Position numbers and translations under genes: made by a program
The notes under the pieces: generated by a model
The model's input: the letters and a program-made list of their open reading frames with translations, nothing else
Database searches by the model: none
What the model was told of the DNA's origin: nothing
NCBI RefSeq assembly: GCF_030817655.1
Contig: NZ_JAUSZM010000003.1
Span: 8,866,001-8,930,000, forward strand
Direction: 5' to 3'
Length of the DNA stretch: 64,000 nt
Source of the DNA: Streptomyces sp. V4I2
GTDB taxonomy: Bacteria > Actinomycetota > Actinomycetes > Streptomycetales > Streptomycetaceae
In this document: piece by piece, positions 16,538 to 25,685 of the stretch
Layout of the letters: each line of letters starts with the position of its first letter
How positions within the stretch are numbered: position 1 is the stretch's first letter

Positions 16538-17721
16538 GCGAACAACCCGTGACGGGCTTCGCGGGTGTCCCGCACGTCGTGCCGCGCCCGCGCGCCGAAC
16601 TCGCCCCGCTCCTTGACTGGTTGCGGTCCGGCCGCCCGGCCGGGGAGCGCCTGGACTTCACGGCCGGTACGGCGCTGCCCGACGGCCGCCTCGACCTGTG
16701 CAAGCAGGGACTGGGTGCCCAGGGCGCCGCCCTGGTCGCCGAAGCGCTCTCCCAAGGCCCCTCTCCCGTACGGCACCTGCTGCTCGGCACCGACGCGCTC
16801 GGCGACGCCGGCGCCACCGCGGTGGCCGGCTCGCACACCAGTGTCGAGACGCTCTACCTCGGCTGCAACAACATCACCGCGGGCGGCGCCTGCCGCATCG
16901 CCGACCAGCTGCGCGCGTCCCCGCAGGTGGTCACCGGCGTCTGGCTGAAGCGCAACCCGCTGGGCGCCGGGGGCGGCCGGGCGGCGGCCGAACTCGTCGA
17001 GTCGGCCCGGTCGTTGCGCACCCTCGACCTCGTCCAGACCGGCCTCGACCCCGCGGGCACCGCCGTCCTCGCCGACGCCCTGCTCGCGGCCGCCGGCAAC
17101 GGACGCCGGATCGAGCGGCTCTTCGTCGGCGGCAACCCACTGGGGGAGGCCGGGGCGGTACCGCTGGCCGCCGTACTCGCGGCCGGGGCGATCGGCGAAC
17201 TGTACGTCTCCGCGGCCGGGTTGGGTGACGCGGGCGCCCAGCACCTTGCCCACGCGCTGGAGCGGGCACCGTACGGACGGCTCACCCGCCTGTCCGTCGC
17301 CGCCAACGGTATCGGTCCGCGGGCCGCGGCCCGGCTGGTGGCGGCGGCGACCATGGCCGGTGTCACCCTGCTCGACCTCGGCCGGGTCCGGGCGGCGGCG
17401 GTACTGGGCGCGGCGGACAACCACATCGACATGCCCGCCGCCGAGGCGATCGCCGAGGCCCTCGCGGGCACCGCCCACCGCCTCACCCACCTCGTCCTCA
17501 CCCACACCGGCATGCGCAGCCGCGAGGCCCACCGCCTCCTCGACACCGCACCCCGCGCGGGCACGGCCACCCGCTTCGTCCTCGGCCGGTCCATCGCCAC
17601 CAGCGTCAAACGCCGCCTGGAGGCCCTCAGCGCCCACGTCCCGCTCCCGGCGGTCCCGGCCGACGTGGCAGCCGTACGCAGCGTGCACAGAACAGCCCCC
17701 CGGCCGCAGCCGGGGGGCTAG
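16534..17721 (+). CDS. Ribonuclease-inhibitor-type leucine-rich-repeat protein
   Basis: A 395-aa cytoplasmic protein with no signal peptide. At least seven leucine-rich repeats of about 28 residues fill residues 60-340, alternating strand and helix as in eukaryotic ribonuclease inhibitor and RanGAP. Examples are LRTLDLVQTGLDPAGTAVLA, IERLFVGGNPLGEAGAVPLA and LTRLSVAANGIGPRAAARLV. Such horseshoes bind proteins or RNA. The GTG at 16534 overlaps the SDR stop (GTGA) and has GGGAGG seven bases upstream, so the two proteins are probably made together. The last codons (RPQPGG) are formed by a nine-pair hairpin. An atypical tRNA follows 16 bases after the stop. RI-type LRR proteins are uncommon in bacteria; function unknown. 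Confidence 0.85.
   Translation: MSEQPVTGFAGVPHVVPRPRAELAPLLDWLRSGRPAGERLDFTAGTALPDGRLDLCKQGLGAQGAALVAEALSQGPSPVRHLLLGTDALGDAGATAVAGSHTSVETLYLGCNNITAGGACRIADQLRASPQVVTGVWLKRNPLGAGGGRAAAELVESARSLRTLDLVQTGLDPAGTAVLADALLAAAGNGRRIERLFVGGNPLGEAGAVPLAAVLAAGAIGELYVSAAGLGDAGAQHLAHALERAPYGRLTRLSVAANGIGPRAAARLVAAATMAGVTLLDLGRVRAAAVLGAADNHIDMPAAEAIAEALAGTAHRLTHLVLTHTGMRSREAHRLLDTAPRAGTATRFVLGRSIATSVKRRLEALSAHVPLPAVPADVAAVRSVHRTAPRPQPGG
17696..17717 (+). terminator. Strong hairpin overlapping the LRR gene's last codons
   Basis: CCCCCCGGC (17696-17704), tetraloop CGCA and GCCGGGGGG (17709-17717) form a nine-pair GC stem just before the TAG stop. It may end the SDR-LRR mRNA or act as a processing or pausing signal before the third tRNA, which starts 21 bases later. 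There is no U-tract. Confidence 0.6.
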
Positions 17722-17737
17722 TGTCTGACGTCAAGGG

Positions 17738-17811
17738 CGGGGTCGTAGCGCAGAGGCAGACGCGCTGGTCTCCAGAACCGGAACACGCTGGTTCGAATCC
17801 AGCCGCCCCGC
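17738..17811 (+). tRNA. Atypical tRNA, anticodon CCA (Trp-type)
   Basis: About 74 nt. The acceptor CGGGGT pairs with GCCCCG (six pairs, with a C-C mismatch at the seventh). The D arm is GCGC-AGAGGCAG-ACGC with only three good pairs. The anticodon stem CTGGT/ACCGG carries the seven-base loop CTCCAGA with anticodon CCA at 17772-17774, and the T arm is GCTGG-TTCGAAT-CCAGC. The D loop is identical to that of the two upstream tRNAs. The weakened acceptor makes normal tryptophanylation uncertain. It lies 16 bases after the LRR gene and 25 bases before the convergent desaturase stop. A standard tRNA-Trp should exist elsewhere in the genome. Confidence 0.7.
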
Positions 17812-17835
17812 CCCCTCTGGAACGACGTGGCTGTG

Positions 17836-18813
17836 TCAGCCGGCCGCGCGGGCCGCCATGCGCGCCTTGCGCGCGGCGAGCTTCTCGTCGAACTTCGACG
17901 CCTCCGCGTCCAGGCCGCCCATGTACAGGCCGAGTTCCTCCTGGGCCTTGAGGCCCTCGGGGCCGAGACCGTCGATCTCCAGGACCCTCAGGAAGCGCAG
18001 GACGGGCTGGATGACGTCGTCGTGGTGGATGCGCATGTTGTAGACCTCGCCGATCGCCATCTGCGCGGCGGCCCGCTCGAAGCCGGGCATGCCGTGGCCG
18101 GGCATCCGGAAGTTCACGATCACGTCGCGCACCGCCTGCATCGTCTGGTCGGGCGCGAGGTCGAAGGCCGCCTTCAGCAGGTTGCGGTAGAAGACCATGT
18201 GCAGGTTCTCGTCGGTCGCGATGCGCGCCAGCATGCGGTCGCAGACCGGGTCGCCGGACTGGTGGCCGGTGTTGCGGTGCGAGACGCGGGTGGCCAGCTC
18301 CTGGAAGGCGACGTACGCGACCGAGTGCAGCATCGAGTGGCGGTTGTCCGACTCGAAGCCCTCCGCCATGTGGGCCATGCGGAACTGCTCCAGCTTGTCC
18401 GGGTCGACCGCGCGCGAGGCGAGCAGGTAGTCGCGCATCACGATGCCGTGCCGGCCCTCCTCCGCGGTCCAGCGGTGCACCCAGGTGCCCCAGGCGCCGT
18501 CACGGCCGAAGAGGGAGGCGATCTCGTGGTGGTAGCTGGGGAGGTTGTCCTCCGTGAGAAGGTTGACCACCAGTGCGATCCGGCCGAGCTCGGTGACCTT
18601 GGACTGCTGCTTGTCCCACGGCTCGCCGTCCTCGAAGAGGCCGGGGAAGTTGCGCGCGTCGCTCCACGGGACGTACTCGTGCGGCATCCAGTCCTTGGCG
18701 ACCTTCAGGTGCCGGTTGAGCTCCTGTTCGACGACTTCCTCCAGCGCGTACAGCAGGCGGGCGTCGGTCCAGGCGGAGGACGGGCTGCCGAGGTGAGGGG
18801 AAGTGATCGTCAC
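17836..18813 (-). CDS. desA: Acyl-ACP desaturase (soluble di-iron)
   Basis: A 325-aa soluble di-iron acyl-ACP desaturase that introduces a cis double bond into fatty acyl-ACP and so adjusts membrane fluidity. The carboxylate/histidine motifs are AEEGRHG (about residue 117) and DENLHM (about 203), and the family start TDARLLYALEEVVEQELNRH is well conserved. The GTG at 18813 has GGAG six bases upstream. The promoter region contains three tandem 15-bp palindromes (18877-18921), so a dedicated repressor, probably of TetR type, is expected. No candidate regulator is adjacent. The gene is monocistronic. Confidence 0.93.
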   Translation of the reverse strand: MTITSPHLGSPSSAWTDARLLYALEEVVEQELNRHLKVAKDWMPHEYVPWSDARNFPGLFEDGEPWDKQQSKVTELGRIALVVNLLTEDNLPSYHHEIASLFGRDGAWGTWVHRWTAEEGRHGIVMRDYLLASRAVDPDKLEQFRMAHMAEGFESDNRHSMLHSVAYVAFQELATRVSHRNTGHQSGDPVCDRMLARIATDENLHMVFYRNLLKAAFDLAPDQTMQAVRDVIVNFRMPGHGMPGFERAAAQMAIGEVYNMRIHHDDVIQPVLRFLRVLEIDGLGPEGLKAQEELGLYMGGLDAEASKFDEKLAARKARMAARAAG

Positions 18814-18876
18814 GGGTACTCCAGGGGGACGCGGAACAGTTATGAGGGTGGTCGGCGAGCGGTGCCGAACCGGTAC

Positions 18877-18921
18877 CTACGGAATCGTAGGCTACGTATC
18901 CGTAGGTTACGAGACCGTAGG
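18877..18921. promoter_or_regulatory. Three tandem 15-bp operators upstream of desA
   Basis: Three head-to-tail copies of (C/T)TACG-N4-CGTAGG begin at 18877, 18892 and 18907. Each is an inverted repeat (CTACG/CGTAG), and the CGTAGG half-site recurs every 15 bp exactly. They lie 64-108 bp upstream of the desaturase GTG, over the likely promoter. Such strict periodicity points to cooperative repressor binding along nearly one DNA face. Confidence 0.75.
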
Positions 18922-18940
18922 TTAAGAGCCGTGTAAAGAT

Positions 18941-18952
18941 CCCTGATCAGGG
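18941..18952 (-). terminator. Candidate terminator of the dimethylargininase gene
   Basis: The perfect palindrome CCCTGATCAGGG lies 73 bases downstream of the dimethylargininase stop (minus strand) and is followed by ATCTTTAC on that strand. The stem is short, so termination is only a suggestion. Confidence 0.4.
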
Positions 18953-19024
18953 GTGTTCCCCGAGCATGACAAAGGGCCCCGGGAAGCGCAGGTCCGGGGG
19001 CGGAAGGGCGAGTTGCTCACCCGG

Positions 19025-19801
19025 TCATGCATACAGTTCCCGCAGGCGCACCGAGAGGCAAGTCACACAGCCTTCGAGCTTCTCGAACTCGCTGATGTCG
19101 ACCAGGACTGGCTCGTGGCCGAGGTCGCCCAGGAGTTCGGCGGTCTTCGGCGCGCTCGCCGCCATCAGCAGCTTGTCGCCCCCGAGCAGCACCACGTGCG
19201 CCCCGGACTCCTCCGGTACCGGCAGGAAGCGCGGGAACAGCGAGGGCGCGTCCAACTGCGGGATGCGTCCGAGGACGGTCCCGTCGGGCAGCGCGGTGAC
19301 CGCGGTCTTCAGATGCAGCACCTTGCTCACCGGTACGGCGACGATCCGCGCCCCGAGCGGTTCGAAGGCGGCCCGCAGTTGCTGGACCCCCGCCGCGTTG
19401 GTGCGACCGCCCCGGCCGACGTAGATCGTGTCGCCGATCTTCAGCACGTCACCGCCGTCCAGCGTGCCGGGCTCCCAGATCCAGTTGACCGAACAGCCCA
19501 GGCGGGCCACGGCCTCCTCGACCCCTGTGGTCTCCTCGCGCCGCGACTCGGCGCCGGGCCGGGTGATCAGCGCGACGTTCTTGTACATGACGACCGTGTC
19601 CTCGACGAACACCGAGTCGGGGCAGTCGTCCTCCGGATCCACCTCGATGGTCTCCCAGCCGTGCGTGCGCAGGGCCTCGACGTACGCCTCCCACTGGTCG
19701 AGGGCGAGGTCGACATCGACCTTCTCGCGCTCGATGTGGGTCACCAGGCCTTCGGCGAGGCGCGGGCTGGGGCGGCGGACGAGGGCCTTCTTGCTGGGCA
19801 C
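19025..19801 (-). CDS. Dimethylargininase (DDAH-like amidinotransferase family)
   Basis: A 258-aa protein of the dimethylarginine dimethylaminohydrolase group, which converts methylated arginines to citrulline and methylamines through a cysteine adduct. Landmarks are RRPSPRLAEG at the start, the DCPDSVFVEDTVV strand, LDGGDVL, the catalytic His in VLHLKTAVT and the catalytic Cys near the C-terminus in EGCVTCLSVRLRE. Length matches bacterial DDAH. The GTG at 19801 has GGAG about seven bases upstream. It is on the same strand as the UvrA-like gene but 83 bases after that gene's stop, so probably separate. Ornithine- or arginine-directed activity is an alternative within the superfamily. Confidence 0.9.
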   Translation of the reverse strand: MPSKKALVRRPSPRLAEGLVTHIEREKVDVDLALDQWEAYVEALRTHGWETIEVDPEDDCPDSVFVEDTVVMYKNVALITRPGAESRREETTGVEEAVARLGCSVNWIWEPGTLDGGDVLKIGDTIYVGRGGRTNAAGVQQLRAAFEPLGARIVAVPVSKVLHLKTAVTALPDGTVLGRIPQLDAPSLFPRFLPVPEESGAHVVLLGGDKLLMAASAPKTAELLGDLGHEPVLVDISEFEKLEGCVTCLSVRLRELYA

Positions 19802-19884
19802 GAGGGATCTCCGGATCGGTGGGACAGGGGTGTGGCCTGTCCGCCATCATGCAGGGCCGGTGCGCGCGGGCAAAACCCCTGTCG

Positions 19885-22140
<2,256 letters not shown>

Positions 22141-22150
22141 GTACCCGACG

Positions 22151-23776
22151 CTAGGCGGGATACCCGACAGCTTCTGGCTTGATTTCCCTGAGTTCTCCTT
22201 CTTCCATCAGCAGCCAGCGGGTGATGCCGATCGACTCCAGGAACGGCAGGTCGTGACTGGCCACGATCAACGCCCCTTCGTACGACTCCAGGGCCGTCGT
22301 CAGCTGCCGCACGCTCGCCATGTCGAGGTTGTTGGTCGGCTCGTCCAGCATCAGCAGCTGCGGCGCGGGCTCGGCCAGCATCAGCGCGGCCAGGGCCGCC
22401 CGGAAGCGTTCGCCGCCGGACAGGGTCTGTGCCTTCTGGTCGGCGCGGGCGCCCCGGAACAGGAAGCGGGCCAGCCGCGCCCGGACCCGGTTGTTGGTGG
22501 CGCCCGGCGCGAACCGGGCCACGTTCTCGGCGACCGTCAGCTCGTCGTCGAGGACGTCGAGCCGCTGCGGCAGAAGCCGCATCGGCACGTGGGTCGTCGC
22601 CTCGCCCGACACCGGCTCCAGTTCCCCGGCGATCGTGCGCAGCAGCGTCGTCTTGCCCGCGCCGTTGCGCCCGATCAGCGCGATCCGCTCCGGACCGCGC
22701 AGGTCGAAGCCGCCCGCAACGCTCGCGCCGTAGGCGAGTCGGAGGTCCATGAGGGTGAGGACGGTACGGCCCGGCGGTACGGCCGTGTACGGCAGGTCGA
22801 CGCGGATCTCGTCGTCGTCCCGTACGGCCTCCACCGCCTCGTCGAGCCGCTCCTTGGCCTCGGCGAGCCGTTCCTCGTGCAGGATGCGGTGCTTGCCCGC
22901 GGACTCCTGTGCCGCCCGCTTGCGTGCCCCCATGACGATCTTCGGCTCGCGCTTCTGGTCCCACATCTTCTGCCCGTACCGCTTGCGCCGGGCCAACTTG
23001 ACCTGGGCCTCCGTCAGTTCACGCTTCTGCTTCTTCAGATCCGACTCGGCGACCCGCACCATCCGCTCGGCGGCCTCCTGTTCGGTGGCGAGCGCCTCCT
23101 CGTAGGCGGAGAAGTTGCCGCCGTACCAGGTGACCTCGCCGGAGTGCAGATCGGCGATCTGGTCGACCAGTTCGAGGAGTTCGCGGTCGTGGCTGACCAC
23201 CACCATGACGCCCGGCCAGGACTCGACGGCCGAGTACAGCCGCCTGCGGGCGTACAGGTCCAGGTTGTTGGTGGGCTCGTCGAGCAGCAGGACGTCCGGG
23301 CGGCGCAGCAGCAGCGCGGCCAGCCGCAGGAGCACCGACTCGCCGCCCGACACCTCGCCGATCGTCCGGTCCAGCTCGATGTGACCGAGTCCGAGTTCAC
23401 CGAGCGTGGCGAGCGCGCGCTCCTCCACGTCCCAGTCGTCGCCGACCGTCTCGAAGTGCTCCTCGGCCACGTCACCGGCCTCGATGGCGTGCAGCGCGGT
23501 CCGCTGTGCGGCGATGCCGAGTGCCTCGTCGACCCTCAGGCGGGTGTCGAGGGTGACGTTCTGCGGGAGGTAGCCGACCTCGCCGGCGACGCGGACGGTG
23601 CCGTCGGCAGGAGTGAGCTCGGCGGCGATCAGCTTCAACAGGGTCGACTTTCCGGACCCGTTGACGCCGACGAGGCCGGTGCGGCCGGGGCCGAAGGCCA
23701 CGTCGAGGTCCTCGAAGACGGGGGTGCCGTCGGGCCATGCGAAGGCGAGGGAGGTACAGGTGAGGGAAGTAGACAT
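22151..23776 (-). CDS. ABC-F ribosome-protection-type ATPase
   Basis: A 541-aa soluble ABC-F protein with two ATPase modules and no membrane segments. Walker A motifs are GVNGSGKSTLLK and GRNGAGKTTLLR; signature and Walker B are VSGGESVLL/LLLDEPTNNLD and LSGGERFRAAL/LMLDEPTNNLD. The charged P-site linker spans roughly 240-310. Members of this type displace antibiotics from the ribosome or adjust translation. The ATG at 23776 is preceded by a leader of about 225 bases with a near-consensus promoter and hairpins, as is usual for antibiotic-inducible ABC-F genes. It is first gene of an operon with the UvrA-like protein and divergent from the GPP34 gene. The resistance spectrum cannot be told from sequence by eye. 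Confidence 0.93.
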   Translation of the reverse strand: MSTSLTCTSLAFAWPDGTPVFEDLDVAFGPGRTGLVGVNGSGKSTLLKLIAAELTPADGTVRVAGEVGYLPQNVTLDTRLRVDEALGIAAQRTALHAIEAGDVAEEHFETVGDDWDVEERALATLGELGLGHIELDRTIGEVSGGESVLLRLAALLLRRPDVLLLDEPTNNLDLYARRRLYSAVESWPGVMVVVSHDRELLELVDQIADLHSGEVTWYGGNFSAYEEALATEQEAAERMVRVAESDLKKQKRELTEAQVKLARRKRYGQKMWDQKREPKIVMGARKRAAQESAGKHRILHEERLAEAKERLDEAVEAVRDDDEIRVDLPYTAVPPGRTVLTLMDLRLAYGASVAGGFDLRGPERIALIGRNGAGKTTLLRTIAGELEPVSGEATTHVPMRLLPQRLDVLDDELTVAENVARFAPGATNNRVRARLARFLFRGARADQKAQTLSGGERFRAALAALMLAEPAPQLLMLDEPTNNLDMASVRQLTTALESYEGALIVASHDLPFLESIGITRWLLMEEGELREIKPEAVGYPA

Positions 23777-24008
23777 ACGGGGTCTCCGCGGTTGCTTGAG
23801 GTGGTCGGGGGCAAACGCGTATCGAGACACCTGCGACCAAGGGGGAGAGGCCCCGGAGACCCAGGGGCATGAGAAAAGCCCTGTTCCGGAGGACGGCTCG
23901 GACGCCGAGGTCGCACGCAACGCACACACTTCACGTGTGTGACGCGGTGTCCCAGAACCTCAGACGAGCAACGTCCTTCTCCAATCGACGGCAACAGGAC
24001 CGCTGTAC
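23777..24008 (-). promoter_or_regulatory. Long structured leader of the ABC-F operon (candidate attenuator)
   Basis: About 230 bases separate the promoter from the ABC-F ATG. On the minus strand there is GGAGAAGGACG followed by TTG-CTC-GTC-TGA (a possible three-codon leader peptide), then a perfect seven-pair hairpin CACACAC-GTGAA-GTGTGTG (23923-23941), then a CAGGG/CCCTG hairpin with TTTT in its loop. Longer open frames also cross the region. The arrangement fits ribosome-mediated attenuation, in which drug-stalled ribosomes on a short peptide open the downstream gene. This is inferred from layout. Confidence 0.5.
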
Positions 24009-24037
24009 ACCGTATGAGCGGCCCTGGGGGCTGTCAA
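24009..24037 (-). promoter_or_regulatory. Near-consensus promoter of the ABC-F/UvrA operon
   Basis: TTGACA (24032-24037, perfect -35) and TACGGT (24009-24014) are exactly 17 bp apart on the minus strand. The bases before the -35 read CAGTTAATGCG and are AT-rich, as in WhiB7/WblC-activated promoters. This is the best sigma-70-type promoter in the window. Confidence 0.75.
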
Positions 24038-24079
24038 CGCATTAACTGAGCCCCGATCCCACCGCCCGAAGGAGACCCC

Positions 24080-24727
24080 GTGCACCTCGTGCCCCATGGC
24101 TCGCTCTCGCTCCCGGCCCAGCTGTGCCTGCTGGCCTGGGACAGCACGGAGACCGAGGTCGCCGACGCCGGCCGGCTGCCCGCTCTGGTCCGGGCCGGCG
24201 CCCTGGTCGAGCTGGTCCGGCGCGGCCTGCTCGTCGACGAGGACGGCGTCGCCACGCCGGCCGACATGGACTCCGACACCGGGGACCCCGTCCTCGACGG
24301 CCTGCTCGAACTGGTCCGGGAGTCCCGGCCGCACCGGTGGCGGACCTGGGTGACCCTGCGGGCGCGGATCACTCTGGACGCCGTACGGGAGCAGTTGGCC
24401 GCCGGGGGCTTCCTGCACGCCGAGAAGCGACGGGTCCTCGGGGTCTTCCCGACCGTCGAGTACGCCTTGGAGGGCGTCGCCGTGGTGGACGCGCTGCGTG
24501 CGCAGGCGCGGGCGGTCGTGCTGGGGCCGGTGCCGGTCGCGGAGGTCTCCGAGCGGGACGCGGCCCTCGCCGTGCTCGCGGACGCCGCGGGGCTGGTGTC
24601 CGACGACGCGCACGGCCGGGGGCGCCTCGAAGAACTCACCGAGCGGGGCGGGGTGGCGGCACCCGTGCTGCGGACGGTCGGCCGGGAGGTGCGGACGGCG
24701 AGGGCGGCGGCCTCCGCCCTCGACTGA
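24080..24727 (+). CDS. GPP34 (GOLPH3/Vps74-like) domain protein
   Basis: A 215-aa protein of the GOLPH3/VPS74 (GPP34) family. It shows the family start LPAQLCLLAWD, the LVRAGALVELVRRGLL segment and a helical C-terminal region. In eukaryotes these proteins bind phosphatidylinositol-4-phosphate at the Golgi; Streptomyces encode several paralogues whose role is not known. There is no signal peptide or membrane segment. The GTG at 24080 follows AAGGAG at 24069-24074. It is divergent from the ABC-F operon, whose -35 lies 43 bases before this start. Confidence 0.88.
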   Translation: MHLVPHGSLSLPAQLCLLAWDSTETEVADAGRLPALVRAGALVELVRRGLLVDEDGVATPADMDSDTGDPVLDGLLELVRESRPHRWRTWVTLRARITLDAVREQLAAGGFLHAEKRRVLGVFPTVEYALEGVAVVDALRAQARAVVLGPVPVAEVSERDAALAVLADAAGLVSDDAHGRGRLEELTERGGVAAPVLRTVGREVRTARAAASALD

Positions 24728-24793
24728 CCCGCGGCACGTCCCTGTCGGATTCCGGCCAGACCGCCCTGCACGGCCGCTGGTTGAGTGAGGCGC

Positions 24794-25673
24794 ATGACGA
24801 ACGAGGCCATCCTGCGCGACCGCGCTCTCGCCTTCCGCGCCCTGTGCCGGGCCGCCCGCTCGTCCTGCCCAACGCCTGGGACGCCGCGAGCGCGGGCATC
24901 GTCAAGGACGCGGGCGCGGCCGCGGTGGCGACCACCAGCGCGGGTCTCGCCTGGGCCCTGGGTGCGGCGGACGGCGACACGCTGGACCGCGACCGGGCCC
25001 TGGCGGCCGTGGCGGACATCGCCGCCGCGGCCGACGTGCCCGTCAGCGCGGACGTCGAGAGCGGTTACGCGAAGGACCCGGCCGGGGTGGCCGACACGAT
25101 CCGCGCCGTGCTCGCCGCGGGCGTGGTCGGCGTGAACATCGAGGACGCGCTGTACGAGGGCGACGGCGGCCCGCTGCGGGCGGTGGCCGAACAGGCCGAG
25201 CGAAGCGAGATGGGGGTCCCCCCGGACGGAGTCTGGGGGAGGATCGCCGCCGCGGATCGCCGCCGCCCGCGGGGCCGCCGACGCGGCGGGCGTGCCGCTG
25301 TTCGTCAGCGCACGCATCGACCCACGTTCCTGCGCGGCGCCGGGGGAGTCGACCTCACCCTGGAGCGGGCCGCCGCCTTCCTCGCCGCGGGCGCCGACGG
25401 AATCTTCGTTCCCGGGGCCGTCGACCCGGAGACCGTGAAACTGCTCGCCGACGGCGTGGACGGACCGCTGAACGTGCTGGCCGGTCCCGGTGCGCCGCCG
25501 GTCGCGGAGCCGGCCGCGCTCGGCGTCGCGCGCGTGAGCGTCGGCTCGGGCATCGCCCAGGCCGCGCACGCCCTGGTCCGGCGGGCCGCCCGGGAACTGC
25601 TGGGCACGGGACGTACGACGCGCTGGCGGACGGGCTCGGCTACGGCGAGCTCAACACGCTGCTCGGCCGCTGA
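24794..25673 (+). pseudogene. Decayed PEP mutase/isocitrate lyase-family gene
   Basis: The remains of a gene of about 260 codons in the phosphoenolpyruvate mutase/isocitrate lyase superfamily. Frame 2 from the ATG at 24794 gives MTNEAILRDRALAFRAL. After a one-base loss near 24845, frame 1 gives LVLPNAWDAASAGIVKDAGA, then DVESGYAKDPAG (metal-site region) and VNIED. A 53-bp insertion at 25201-25253 breaks it again. Frame 2 then reads RIAAARGAADAAGVPLFVSA. Two extra C at about 25322 return to frame 1 (TFLRGAGGVDLTLERAAAFL). A one-base loss at about 25613 leads to DALADGLGYGELNTLLGR and the TGA at 25671. At least four independent lesions make this a true pseudogene rather than a sequencing slip. 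Confidence 0.9.
25201..25253 (+). repeat. Small palindromic repeat inserted in a pseudogene
   Basis: An extra 53-bp segment within the PEP mutase-like pseudogene. It begins CGAAGCGAGATGGGGG and contains the inverted arms GGGGGTCCCCCC and GTCTGGGGGAG, the style of the small hairpin repeats scattered in Streptomyces genomes. Its right end duplicates 13 bp of the gene (GGATCGCCGCCGC at 25241-25253 and 25254-25266), as expected for a target duplication or slippage. It shifts the reading frame by two. Confidence 0.7.
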
Positions 25674-25685
25674 CGCCGGCCGGGC

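Noticed and set aside
17696-17811. Whole tRNA array explained as an integrative-element attachment site
   Set aside because: No integrase, excisionase or duplicated tRNA 3' end is visible in the flanks, so an att site is not supported.
24794-25673. Programmed frameshifting in the PEP mutase-like gene
   Set aside because: Four separate shifts, no slippery heptamers and an inserted repeat point to decay rather than recoding.
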